Shown one piece after another: positions 8,251 to 15,899 of a DNA stretch of 64,000 bases (the stretch's first letter is position 1; every line of letters begins with the position of its first letter). Below the pieces are notes generated by a model that was given only the letters and a program-made list of their open reading frames with translations, made no database searches and had not been told where the DNA came from. The stretch spans positions 1-64,000 of the forward strand of contig CP046180.1 in assembly GCA_014075295.1 (NCBI GenBank). Reading direction: 5' to 3'. This DNA is from Candidatus Mycalebacterium zealandia. Its GTDB lineage: Bacteria; Desulfobacterota_D; UBA1144; Nemesobacterales; Mycalebacteriaceae. Both the position numbers and the translations under genes were made by a program.

Positions 8251-9410
8251 CACTTCAAAAGTTTTTTCACTTCGGCGAGAGCCGTTCCTCTGGCAAATCT
8301 GATTTTAAGTTCATCGCCTTCGCGGAGCGAAGACGCGTCCGTAACGGGTTTGTCCGATTTTGCGTAGGCGACCGAATACCCGCGCTCCAGAGTCGCGAGC
8401 GGACTCAAACCGTCAAGACGCAGGGCGAGCGCGGAAAGTTCATATTGCGTTTCCGCCAGACGCGACCGTGCGGCGCGGACGAGGGAATCTGAAACCGCGT
8501 CTATCTCCATCGCCGCGTAGGAAAGCGCGTTTACCAGAGAAGAGCCGAGGCGCCGCCGGGTTTCTTCAAGACCCTCAACCAAATCCGCCTTGACCGCGAC
8601 CACCATTTCCGCCGCCGCGGAAGGTGTTGCCGCGCGCAAGTCCGCCGCAAGGTCCGAAGCCGTAATGTCAGTCTCATGACCAACCGCCGAGACAACCGGC
8701 TTTGAGCAATCCGCTACGGCGCGGGCGACAATCTCGGTGTTGAAAGCGGAAAGATCTTCACCCCCGCCCCCGCCGCGCGCAACTATGATGACGTCAACAC
8801 CGGTTTTTTCCAGACGGCCGAGCGCGAGCGCGATTTCCGCGGGCGCGGAGCCGCCCTGAACGGACGCGGGCGAAACGGTTATTTCAAGATTCGGAAACCT
8901 GCCCCGCGCGACCTTTACGATGTCCGCCAGAGCCGCGCTTGAGGGAGCGGTTACAACCCCGATTTTGCGGCAGAGAAACGGCGTGGGCTGTTTCCTTTCG
9001 GGCGCGAAAAGCCCCTCTTTTTCAAGTTTGGCGAGAAGCTGTTTGAGCGCGAGCGCTTCCGCTCCCGCGCCGCGCGGCTCCAATGTGAGAATTGAAAGAT
9101 TGACCGTGCCGCGCTGTTCGTAAAAATCGGTTTGGCAACGGCACAGAACCTTCATCCCGTTTTCGGGAACAAAGCCGATTTTGAAAGTGTTCTGTTTCCA
9201 GCACGCGGCGCGGATTTCGCTTTTTTCATCACGCAGGGAGAAATACCAATGCCCGCTCCGGTGCGCGATGAAGTCAGTTATTTCGCCCTCAACCCAGACA
9301 AAACCGCCGCCCGCGTCTCTGACCGCCGAGCCGATGACTGCGTTCAACTCGCTGACGCCATAGATTTTGTCGTCCGTGAAGTCGTCAAACGAGGAAAGTT
9401 TTTCGCTCAA
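8250..9410 (-). CDS. xseA: Exodeoxyribonuclease VII large subunit
   Basis: XseA is the catalytic subunit of the single-strand-specific exonuclease VII, which acts in mismatch repair and DNA processing. The 386 residues show the N-terminal OB-fold (GVSELNAVIGSAV through WVEGEITDF and HWYFSLRD), then the catalytic domain with KIGVVTAPSSAA, the glycine-rich VARGGGGGEDLSAF, and SAVGHETDIT. The C-terminal helical/wedge part ends in LERGYSVAYA. It starts at TTG 9410, overlapping the stop of the pentapeptide gene by 4 bp (TTGA), which implies translational coupling. Length is slightly shorter than the E. coli enzyme because the coiled-coil helical region is short. The small subunit xseB is not in the window. 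Confidence 0.93.
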   Translation of the reverse strand: MSEKLSSFDDFTDDKIYGVSELNAVIGSAVRDAGGGFVWVEGEITDFIAHRSGHWYFSLRDEKSEIRAACWKQNTFKIGFVPENGMKVLCRCQTDFYEQRGTVNLSILTLEPRGAGAEALALKQLLAKLEKEGLFAPERKQPTPFLCRKIGVVTAPSSAALADIVKVARGRFPNLEITVSPASVQGGSAPAEIALALGRLEKTGVDVIIVARGGGGGEDLSAFNTEIVARAVADCSKPVVSAVGHETDITASDLAADLRAATPSAAAEMVVAVKADLVEGLEETRRRLGSSLVNALSYAAMEIDAVSDSLVRAARSRLAETQYELSALALRLDGLSPLATLERGYSVAYAKSDKPVTDASSLREGDELKIRFARGTALAEVKKLLK

Positions 9411-9772
9411 TACTGATGCCCTTCGGTTTTGGAAAAACGCATATTCGCGCCTTCGGTGTCCGCCTCGTTGATGTTTGCGCCAATGAGGTGCGCGCCTTCA
9501 AGGTCGGCGTTTTTCATTTTCGCGCCCGCAAGATTCGCGCCCTCAAAGTTGGCTCCGTAAAGGTTGGCTCCGGTGAAATCGGCTCCCGTGAAATCACAAC
9601 CTTTGCAGAACGCCAGTTTCATGTTCGCGCCCGCAAAATTCGCGCCCGCAAGGTCCGCCGCCGAAATGTCCGCCCAGGAAAGGTCGGGCACAGTGTCCGG
9701 ATTTTCACCGCGCCAGCGGTTCCATTTGTCCGCGCCTTTTTTTATCTCTTCAATGTGTTCGGGATTTGCCAT
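9407..9772 (-). CDS. Pentapeptide-repeat protein
   Basis: The 121-residue product has a short charged N-terminal helix (MANPEHIEEIKKG), then about 14 consecutive A-(D/N)-L-x-x type pentapeptides such as ADLAG, ANFAG, ADFTG, ANLYG, which form a right-handed quadrilateral beta-helix in this superfamily. There is no signal peptide, so it is probably cytoplasmic. ATG 9772 is preferred to an upstream in-frame start because the extension would overlap the isomerase gene, which ends at 9780. The gene is sandwiched between a peptidylprolyl isomerase and xseA on one strand. Family members range from gyrase-protecting Qnr/MfpA to structural proteins; function here is unknown. Confidence 0.8.
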   Translation of the reverse strand: MANPEHIEEIKKGADKWNRWRGENPDTVPDLSWADISAADLAGANFAGANMKLAFCKGCDFTGADFTGANLYGANFEGANLAGAKMKNADLEGAHLIGANINEADTEGANMRFSKTEGHQY

Positions 9773-9779
9773 CGGTGCG

Positions 9780-10358
9780 CTACCGCTCGCTTGCGGTAAC
9801 TTTTTCCATTTTGTCGCCCTCTTCCATGGCATCCACAACGTCCATTCCGTCAATCACTTTTCCGAAAACCGTGTGGCGTCCGTTCAGGTGCGGCTGGGGC
9901 GAATGGGTTATGAAAAATTGGCTTCCGTTTGTGTCGGGACCGGAGTTAGCCATTGAAATCATGCCACGGGAATGCACAAGCGGGTTGCCCGCCGTTTCAT
10001 CCTCAAACCTGTATCCGGGACCGCCGCTGCCGGTTGCGGAGGGGTCGCCGCCTTGAATCACAAAATCCCGTATGACACGGTGAAAAACAACGCCGTCGTA
10101 AAATCCCTCACCGGCGAGAAACACGAAGTTGTTGACCGTTTTCGGCGCGTGTTCGGGATACATCTCAAGCGTGATTTTGCCCTTGTTTGTCTCAATCTCC
10201 ACGACATAGATTTTTGAAGTGTCTATGCTCATTTCGGGCGGGGAGTCCCACTGTTTTGTTTCAGCCATTTTCTTTCCTCCATATGTTTTCGCGACCGAAC
10301 CTTGCGCAAGAAAAAGCGCGGACGCGAGAAAAATTGCGGCAAAAATTTGTTTTCTCAT
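9780..10358 (-). CDS. Cyclophilin-type peptidylprolyl isomerase, possible exported and cytosolic forms
   Basis: This is a cyclophilin-fold proline isomerase: [17 protein letters not shown] holds the catalytic Arg and following Q-G-G-D, with [20 protein letters not shown] and [12 protein letters not shown] after it. ATG 10358 gives 192 residues with a clear signal peptide (residues 1-23: Lys-containing start, hydrophobic core, G-S-V-A end). A second in-frame ATG at 10268 gives 162 residues without the signal, and it is preceded by GGAGGAAAGAAA, the strongest ribosome site nearby; the 10358 start has none. Both forms may be made. The gene precedes the pentapeptide gene by 7 bp. Confidence 0.88.
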   Translation of the reverse strand: MRKQIFAAIFLASALFLAQGSVAKTYGGKKMAETKQWDSPPEMSIDTSKIYVVEIETNKGKITLEMYPEHAPKTVNNFVFLAGEGFYDGVVFHRVIRDFVIQGGDPSATGSGGPGYRFEDETAGNPLVHSRGMISMANSGPDTNGSQFFITHSPQPHLNGRHTVFGKVIDGMDVVDAMEEGDKMEKVTASER

Positions 10359-10399
10359 TGTTTTTATTTTCACTTGCGAAAAAACTATTTTAACTGAAT

Positions 10400-11329
10400 T
10401 CAAACGGCGCGGAAAAAGATTTTCGACACTTCCAACCCGTTTCGTGAATAGAACTCAGCGGTTTCGCCATTTGGCGCGGAGTCGGTAAAAATGCGCCGGA
10501 GCCGTCCGCCGAAAGCGGATTTTCCCTCCGCGCTCCGCGCCGCGTTTTTGATGCCGTCCGAATCAAGAAACACCTCGGTCGGCATAACTTCAAGAATGTC
10601 TGCGAAGAAGTCCGCCTTGCTTTCCGCCACCGCCTGACGCGCGGACACGCAGAGAGGGAGAAACCTTGCCGCACGCGAAAACATATCGGCTCGCGGAAGG
10701 TGGCAGAACACTTGAGAATCTCCGCTCAAAGCCACATCCGCAAGCGCGGAATCAAGCGAGCGCATAAAACCGCTCTGGGAAAATGCCTGCGTCCCGCTTT
10801 CCGCTCCCCGAACTTCAACGGCGGGCGCGTCCGCGCGGACGGACGAGAACATCTCGTTCAGTTCATCGGTCAATTTTTTGCTTTTGAGAAACCCAAATTT
10901 GAGCGCGGCTCTGAAATCAACGACCGGGTCTTCAGGTTTGGAACCCCCTGAACCGGAAAGAAAAATCGCTTTTCCGTCTCCGCCCGGAGCAAACTCCGGC
11001 GCGGATTCACGAGTCGCGGCAAACACCGCCTTTGCGCCGGCCGTGTCGCGCGAGCCCGGCGCAAACCCGCTTACCGCGACCCCGCCAATCATGAGAACGG
11101 CGGTTTCAGACACAAGTCCTTCATACGCGCCGCCGCCTTCAAAAAACGCGCGGTCTCCGGATTTGAAACCGCCGCCCACGAGAAAGGCGGCGATGCTGCG
11201 CACGTCCGTCTCAAAATCTTTCCAGGTTATCTGTTTCCAACTCCAGCCGTCCCGCTTCTGAAAAAGAAGAGACGAACCGTTTTCGGACATTCCGGCTTTT
11301 ATCATTTCGGGCAATGTGTCAGGAAGCAT
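10400..11329 (-). CDS. Truncated, degenerate AMP-ligase (acyl-CoA synthetase)-like protein
   Basis: This 309-residue protein resembles only the N-terminal part of long-chain acyl-CoA synthetases: [20 protein letters not shown] near residue 18, then [15 protein letters not shown] and a segment that matches the usual substrate-domain start. The P-loop is reduced to [12 protein letters not shown] (normally T-S-G-T-T-G-x-P-K-G), and the YGxTE, TGD and C-terminal hinge motifs are absent. ATG 11329 is chosen for its GGAG ribosome site 5 nt upstream; the frame is open further back but would run through cca. The length is about half that of an active enzyme. It is probably a pseudo-enzyme or a domain with a new role, but decay is also possible. 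Confidence 0.55.
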   Translation of the reverse strand: MLPDTLPEMIKAGMSENGSSLLFQKRDGWSWKQITWKDFETDVRSIAAFLVGGGFKSGDRAFFEGGGAYEGLVSETAVLMIGGVAVSGFAPGSRDTAGAKAVFAATRESAPEFAPGGDGKAIFLSGSGGSKPEDPVVDFRAALKFGFLKSKKLTDELNEMFSSVRADAPAVEVRGAESGTQAFSQSGFMRSLDSALADVALSGDSQVFCHLPRADMFSRAARFLPLCVSARQAVAESKADFFADILEVMPTEVFLDSDGIKNAARSAEGKSAFGGRLRRIFTDSAPNGETAEFYSRNGLEVSKIFFRAV

Positions 11330-11376
11330 TGAAACTCCGGCGCGGATGAACAAAACAGTTTTCCGCTTTTGGGCGG

Positions 11377-11382
11377 TATAAT
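11377..11382 (+). promoter_or_regulatory. Consensus -10 box upstream of cca
   Basis: TATAAT lies 39 bp before the cca ATG in the 91-bp divergent gap between the AMP-ligase-like gene and cca. No good -35 matches at 16-18 bp. The overlapping minus-strand TATATT could serve the divergent gene. Confidence 0.45.
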
Positions 11383-11420
11383 ATACGAGCGCGTCCGCTC
11401 TTGAAACAAGGAAACCCCGA

Positions 11421-12785
11421 ATGCCTAAAAACCATGCCGAAATAGACACCGCGTATTTCTCCGACCCGCTTTTCAAAAAAGCGCGCGGCGTTGTGCGCTC
11501 TCTTAAAGACGCGGGGCATTCCGCGTTTATGGTGGGCGGGTGCGTGAGGAATATGCTGTGCGGGTTGAAGGCGGGTGATTTTGACCTTACCACGAGCGCG
11601 ACACCGCAAGAGGTGCGGAAAATTTTTCCGCGAACGGTCGCGGTGGGCGAAAGCTTTGGTGTGATTATAGTCTTAAAGGGACCGGACAGTTTTGAGGTGG
11701 CGACTTTCCGCAAGGATTTTGATTACAAAGACGGCAGACATCCCGAAACCGTGTCTTACGGAACGACCGAAAAAGAGGACGTGGAGAGAAGGGATTTTAC
11801 GATAAACGGGCTTCTGCTTGACCCCGAAAGCGGGGAAATTTTTGACTATGTAGGCGGGCGCGAGGATCTGGAGGCGAAGGTTGTGAGAACCATCGGCGAG
11901 CCGGAACGGCGGTTTGCCGAAGACCGCCTGAGAATGTTGCGGGCGGCGCGTTTCACGGCGGATATGGGGTTTGAGGTTGAGTCGCGCACTTTCAGGGCGA
12001 TTGTGAAAAATTCGCGTTTTATAGAGGACGTGAGCGCGGAAAGGACGCGCGACGAGATTGTGAAAATCCTGACGCGCGGAAACAGCGGACGCGGGCTGGG
12101 GCTTTTGCGCAAAATGGGGCTTCTCGCCCACGTTCTGCCCGAAGCGAACGCGATGGCGGGCGTTGAACAGCCGCCCGAATTCCACCCCGAAGGAGATGTG
12201 TTTGTTCACACACAGCTTGTTCTGGACAAGCTGGAGGAAAACACGCCGGACAGGTCGGCGGAGCTTGCGGTCGCGGCGCTTCTTCACGACGTTGGCAAGC
12301 CGCCGACTTTTGAATTGAGTGACAGAATACGTTTCAACGGGCACGACAGGGTCGGCGCGGCAATGTCTAAAAAAATCTGCCGCCGCCTGCGGTTTTCAAA
12401 CAAGCAGATTGAGAGAATTTCAGAACTTGTGCGCCACCATTTGAAGTTCAAGGACATTCAAAAAATGAGGGAAAGCACGCTCAAACGGTTTCTTGGAATG
12501 CCGTATTTTGAGGAGCATCTCGCGCTTCATCTGGCGGACTGCCTCGCAAGCCACGGAATGACGGACGCATATGAGTTCGCCAAAGCGAAATTGAAAGAAA
12601 TGGGTGAGGAGGAGATAAAACCCAAACCGATTTTAACGGGAAAGGATTTAATCAAAATGGGCTTTGAACCCGGTCCCGAGTTTTCAAAAATCCTCGCCGA
12701 AATTGAAGAAGCGCAACTTGAAAACCGCCTCAAAACCAAAAAGCAGGCGAAAGAGTTTGTGAAAGAGAAATGGCAAAACGGTTAA
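11421..12785 (+). CDS. cca: CCA tRNA nucleotidyltransferase with HD domain
   Basis: This enzyme adds or repairs the 3' CCA end of tRNAs without a template. The N-terminal class II nucleotidyltransferase domain has AFMVGGCVRNMLCGLKAGDF with the DxD-type acidic pair (residues about 35-57), then ERRDFTINGL (about 120), the neck helices RRFAEDRLRMLRAARFTADM, and the nucleotide-choice segment. From about residue 255 a metal-dependent HD domain follows (HTQLVLDKL, then LLHDVGKPP, then VRHHLKFKD), giving 454 residues, the normal length for HD-containing forms. AAGGA lies 9 nt before ATG 11421. It is convergent with atpE, with a large hairpin between. Confidence 0.92.
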   Translation: MPKNHAEIDTAYFSDPLFKKARGVVRSLKDAGHSAFMVGGCVRNMLCGLKAGDFDLTTSATPQEVRKIFPRTVAVGESFGVIIVLKGPDSFEVATFRKDFDYKDGRHPETVSYGTTEKEDVERRDFTINGLLLDPESGEIFDYVGGREDLEAKVVRTIGEPERRFAEDRLRMLRAARFTADMGFEVESRTFRAIVKNSRFIEDVSAERTRDEIVKILTRGNSGRGLGLLRKMGLLAHVLPEANAMAGVEQPPEFHPEGDVFVHTQLVLDKLEENTPDRSAELAVAALLHDVGKPPTFELSDRIRFNGHDRVGAAMSKKICRRLRFSNKQIERISELVRHHLKFKDIQKMRESTLKRFLGMPYFEEHLALHLADCLASHGMTDAYEFAKAKLKEMGEEEIKPKPILTGKDLIKMGFEPGPEFSKILAEIEEAQLENRLKTKKQAKEFVKEKWQNG

Positions 12786-12795
12786 AACCGTAAAG

Positions 12796-12839
12796 CCGCG
12801 CAAACGGCGGGCGTGAACATATTCACTCCCGCCGCGCGG
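12796..12839. terminator. Long composite hairpin between convergent cca and atpE
   Basis: CCGCGC pairs with GCGCGG on the outside, and inside it GGCGGGcGTGAA pairs with TTCACtCCCGCC around a 4-nt loop, with one mismatch. It lies 11 bp after the cca stop and 32 bp after the atpE stop, so it can end transcription from both sides. T-runs beyond it are weak. Confidence 0.7.
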
Positions 12840-12870
12840 AACAAAACAGTTTATGCGTCTGTCAGGAAAG

Positions 12871-13194
12871 TTAGATTTTGCCCTGAAGCAGAAACGCGAT
12901 GAGAAGCGCGTAGATAACGAGCGACTCAATAAGAGCAAGACCGATAATCATCGGAGTCTGGATCTTTGCCGCCGCGCCGGGGTTTCTCGCTATTCCCTCA
13001 AGAGCCGCCGCGGTGGCGCGCCCCTGACCAAGCCCGGCAATCCCAGCCGCGATGCCAATTCCGAGACCCGCTCCGAGCCCTATGCCGAGTTTGGCAAGAC
13101 CACCCGTTTCTCCCGATGCCGCGGCCGCTTCCGGCGCGAAAGAGAAAATGCCGGCAACCAAAACACCGGTAACCATAAAAATAAACCTTTTCAT
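12871..13194 (-). CDS. atpE: ATP synthase F0 subunit c, with leader peptide
   Basis: Subunit c forms the ion-driven rotor ring of F-type ATP synthase. The 107-residue product has an N-terminal leader (hydrophobic stretch to about residue 26, A-rich end) and then two membrane helices joined by the polar loop ARNPGAA (69-75). The ion-binding carboxylate is Glu90 in the second helix (ALIESLVIY). Gln57, Ser91 and Tyr95 occupy the positions used by Na+-binding rings, while the Thr of that set is Leu92. Leader-bearing c subunits are known in several bacterial lineages. It is the last gene of the atpZ-atpI-atpB-atpE run; F1 and b-subunit genes are not nearby. Confidence 0.92.
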   Translation of the reverse strand: MKRFIFMVTGVLVAGIFSFAPEAAAASGETGGLAKLGIGLGAGLGIGIAAGIAGLGQGRATAAALEGIARNPGAAAKIQTPMIIGLALIESLVIYALLIAFLLQGKI

Positions 13195-13233
13195 CTTACT
13201 TCCTCCTTTGTAGGTTTCATCTCCAAAATAAAA

Positions 13234-13920
13234 TCAGTGGTGCGACTCCGCAAGCCCGATATAGATTGCGGAAAGCACGGTAAATATAAACGCCTGAAGA
13301 AAACTGACAAATATGCCGAGCGCAATAAAAAGCGCGGGGATTATGAAATGCGTCAAATTCATAAAAACTCCCATGACCATGTGGTCTCCCGTGATGTTCA
13401 TAAACAGACGCAGAGAAAGTGAAACGGGACGCACAATGTGGCTCACGAGTTCAATCAGAAACATAAGCGGCGCGAGAAACGCGACCGGACCGAGAAACTG
13501 TTTTACGTAGCCCGTGCCGTGAGCGCGAAAGCCGTAGAAGTTATACATTATGAAAATCAAAATCCCGAACGCAAGCGTTGTGTTGAGCGTGCCGGTGGGC
13601 GGCAGAAAACCCGGCACAATTCCGAGCAGATTGCAGAAAAGTATGAAGAAAAACGAGCCCGCAAGCAGGGGGAAATAGTGTTTTGCCTTTTCGCGCGAGC
13701 CGAGAATGTTTGTGAGCATTCCAAGCAGAAAATCTATGCCGATTAACTCAACAAAGTTTCTGAAAGACAATTTGTCCGAAGGCAAATTTGAGGTGTCGGC
13801 GGACACGCTTTTTCTGAAAACCAGACCTGAAACAACAAGGAAAGAAACCACCACTCCGAGCCCTATTATGTGGTCAAAACGCCCCAGCCCCAGCAAATAA
13901 AACCAACTAAAATGTTCCAC
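13234..13920 (-). CDS. atpB: ATP synthase F0 subunit a
   Basis: Subunit a is the membrane stator that carries ions to and from the c ring. The 228-residue protein has five to six hydrophobic segments. It contains the conserved helix RPVSLSLRLFMNITGDH with the essential arginine, preceded by FLIELVSHIV and followed by a final helix FLQAFIFTVLSAIYIGLAESHH typical of the family C-terminus. ATG 13920 overlaps the upstream atpI-like gene by 14 bp. It lies 39 bp before atpE in the same direction. Length matches the bacterial family. Confidence 0.93.
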   Translation of the reverse strand: MEHFSWFYLLGLGRFDHIIGLGVVVSFLVVSGLVFRKSVSADTSNLPSDKLSFRNFVELIGIDFLLGMLTNILGSREKAKHYFPLLAGSFFFILFCNLLGIVPGFLPPTGTLNTTLAFGILIFIMYNFYGFRAHGTGYVKQFLGPVAFLAPLMFLIELVSHIVRPVSLSLRLFMNITGDHMVMGVFMNLTHFIIPALFIALGIFVSFLQAFIFTVLSAIYIGLAESHH

Positions 13921-14281
13921 TGTTTTTAATAAGCCCCGCCGTTATGACTCCCGCGACTCCGGCGGTCAGTCCGGTAGTAAAACCTATAATGTCCAAACTT
14001 GCAACCGAAATTAGAAAAACCGCAATTCCGGCAAAAACCGCAATTTTCATAACGAATAAAACGCCCGCGCGCACGGCGGAGATTTTGCCCCTTCCACCCC
14101 GTCCGGTGAACGCCGAAACTATGAGCCGCAAAATCAGAACATCGGCGGCGAACAACCCGCCCGAACACACGGCGGCAAACGCGAAACCGCCTCCGAAAAG
14201 CGCCCACCCCGCGAGCGCGGAAAACGCGGAAAACGCGAAAGCAAACCCTTCAATAGCGCGCCCGGAATTCGCGCCGCTCAT
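13907..14281 (-). CDS. AtpI-like ATP synthase assembly protein
   Basis: This 124-residue protein consists of four hydrophobic segments rich in Ala, Gly and Phe, with a short basic loop (TGRGGRGKIS) near the middle. Sequence alone gives no strong motif. Position, size and topology between atpZ and atpB match AtpI (subunit I), which helps assemble the c ring. It overlaps atpZ by 4 bp and atpB by 14 bp, so it is translationally coupled to both. The identification rests mainly on context. Confidence 0.6.
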   Translation of the reverse strand: MSGANSGRAIEGFAFAFSAFSALAGWALFGGGFAFAAVCSGGLFAADVLILRLIVSAFTGRGGRGKISAVRAGVLFVMKIAVFAGIAVFLISVASLDIIGFTTGLTAGVAGVITAGLIKNSGTF

Positions 14282-14472
14282 CCGAATCTCCCAAGCGTTC
14301 TAAAAAGCAAAACCATTCCGCAAACCGTGCCGAGAACAAGCCCGGCGACCGTCATATAAGGCGTCTGGTTCGCCATTCTATCATCAAGCCAGCCGCCCGC
14401 TATGAGCCCGGCGGTAACCGAGATTGCCAACTCAATCCCCACAACCGCAAAAACCATCCACCTGTTTTTCAT
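14278..14472 (-). CDS. AtpZ/AtpI family small membrane protein
   Basis: This 64-residue protein has two membrane helices. The first ends in GLIAGGWLDDRM and the loop and second helix contain TPYMTVAGLVLGTVCGMVLLFR, typical of the AtpZ family (G-x-x-x-D-x-x-x-x-T/S-P-x-x-T/L-x-x-G). AtpZ proteins accompany F-ATPase operons and have been linked to ion supply and c-ring assembly. It overlaps hemL by 4 bp at its start and atpI by 4 bp at its end. Confidence 0.75.
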   Translation of the reverse strand: MKNRWMVFAVVGIELAISVTAGLIAGGWLDDRMANQTPYMTVAGLVLGTVCGMVLLFRTLGRFG

Positions 14473-15794
14473 CGCCCGCCTCCGGAGTAAACCCGCCCAA
14501 GCGCGTATTCAATCGCTTTAATTGTTTTCTGAATATCCCTTTCGGTGTGCGCCGTTGAAATAAAAGCCGCTTCAAACTGAGAGGGCGGGAAAAGAACGCC
14601 TTTTGAGCGCAGCGCGGAGTGAAAAACGCCGAATTTTTCAGTATCGCAACGCAGGGCGGAGGCATAGTCCGAAACGGGTTCGGGCGAGAAGAAAACCGTA
14701 AGCATTGAACCGACCCGGTTGACCGTAACGGGCGCGCCGGTTTTTCGCGCCGCGTCCGTCGTGCCTTGCTCAAGCACGGACGCGAGGCGGTCAATCTTTT
14801 CATATCCGCGCGCGCCTACGCCCGTGATTGTCGCGATTCCCGCCGCTACGGCGAGCGGATTGCCCGAAAGCGTTCCCGCCTGATAAACGGGACCCAGAGG
14901 CGACACCATATCCATAATCTCTTTTCGAGCCCCGTAAGCGCCAACCGGAAGACCGCCCCCGATGATTTTGCCGAGGCACGTTATGTCCGGCGTTACGCCG
15001 TAAAGCCCCTGCGCGCCCGCCCCCCTTGCGCCGCGCAAACGGAAACCCGTTATGACTTCGTCAAAAATCAAAAGCGCGCCGCGCTCACGCGAGATTTTTC
15101 GCAAAAACCTCAGAAACCCCCGCGCGGGAGGAACAACTCCCATGTTTCCCGCGACCGGCTCAATTACAATCGCGGCTATCTTTTGGCCGTGACGCTTGAA
15201 AAGTTTTTCAACCGAATCCGTGTCGTTGTATTTTGCCGTGAGCGTTTGCGCGGCAAACGCCTTGGGCACGCCGGACGAGCCCGGACGGGCGAAGGTTGCC
15301 GCTCCCGAACCGGCTTTCACGAGCAGATGGTCGGCATGGCCGTGATAGCAACCGTCAAATTTCACAATCAGGTCGCGCCGTGTAAACGCTCTGGCAAGAC
15401 GCACGGCGCTCATAAGCGCTTCGGTTCCGGAATTGGTCATTCTGACTTTTTCCACGGATTTGAAAGATTTTGTAACGATTTTCGCGAGCTCAATCTCCGG
15501 CTCGCACGAAACACCGTAACTTGTTCCCGCGCGAGCGGCGGACGTTACGGCGCGAACAACCGAAGGGTGAGCATGCCCGATTATGAGAGGGCCCCATGAC
15601 GCTATGTAGTCCGTGTAGCGATTGCCGTCCGGATCGTAAACGAACGCGCCTTTTGCTTTTGAAACGAAAAGCGGAGAGCCGCCGACCGCGCTGAAAGAGC
15701 GCACGGGGCTGTTCACTCCGCCGACAAGAACATTTTTGGCGCGGGTGAAAAGCGCGGAAGATTTGGCGTTTTTAAGTTTGGTTTTTTTCACCAT
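14469..15794 (-). CDS. hemL: Glutamate-1-semialdehyde 2,1-aminomutase
   Basis: HemL converts glutamate-1-semialdehyde to 5-aminolevulinate, the precursor of heme and of the corrin ring built by neighbouring genes. The 441-residue class III aminotransferase-fold protein shows GGVNSPVRSF at the start, MTNSGTEALMSAVRLARAFT, the YHGHAD segment, LLIFDEVITGFR, and the PLP lysine in CLGKIIGGGLPVGAYG (about residue 275), then YQAGTLSGNPLA. ATG 15794 is chosen because GGGAG lies 6 nt upstream; an upstream extension would enter cbiET. The gene heads the hemL-atpZ-atpI-atpB-atpE run and overlaps atpZ by 4 bp. Confidence 0.95.
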   Translation of the reverse strand: MVKKTKLKNAKSSALFTRAKNVLVGGVNSPVRSFSAVGGSPLFVSKAKGAFVYDPDGNRYTDYIASWGPLIIGHAHPSVVRAVTSAARAGTSYGVSCEPEIELAKIVTKSFKSVEKVRMTNSGTEALMSAVRLARAFTRRDLIVKFDGCYHGHADHLLVKAGSGAATFARPGSSGVPKAFAAQTLTAKYNDTDSVEKLFKRHGQKIAAIVIEPVAGNMGVVPPARGFLRFLRKISRERGALLIFDEVITGFRLRGARGAGAQGLYGVTPDITCLGKIIGGGLPVGAYGARKEIMDMVSPLGPVYQAGTLSGNPLAVAAGIATITGVGARGYEKIDRLASVLEQGTTDAARKTGAPVTVNRVGSMLTVFFSPEPVSDYASALRCDTEKFGVFHSALRSKGVLFPPSQFEAAFISTAHTERDIQKTIKAIEYALGRVYSGGGR

Positions 15795-15843
15795 CAGGCA
15801 CTCCCGCCTCAAAGGTGCGGGTGAGGAATAGCGGGAGTGAGAT

Positions 15844-15871
15844 AGTATAGGGAGCAGGCGCGTTTTTTCAA
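15844..15871 (-). promoter_or_regulatory. Sigma70 promoter of hemL and the atp genes
   Basis: On the minus strand TTGAAA (15871-15866), a 16-bp spacer and TATACT (15849-15844) lie about 50 bp upstream of the hemL ATG, in the 105-bp gap shared with the divergent cbiET gene. Confidence 0.65.
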
Positions 15872-15899
15872 TCGCGGGCGCGTATGTATATTTTGAGTC

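Noticed and set aside
11330-11713. Upstream extension of the AMP-ligase-like protein
   Set aside because: It lies antisense inside cca and adds sequence unlike the family; the ATG at 11329 has a ribosome site.
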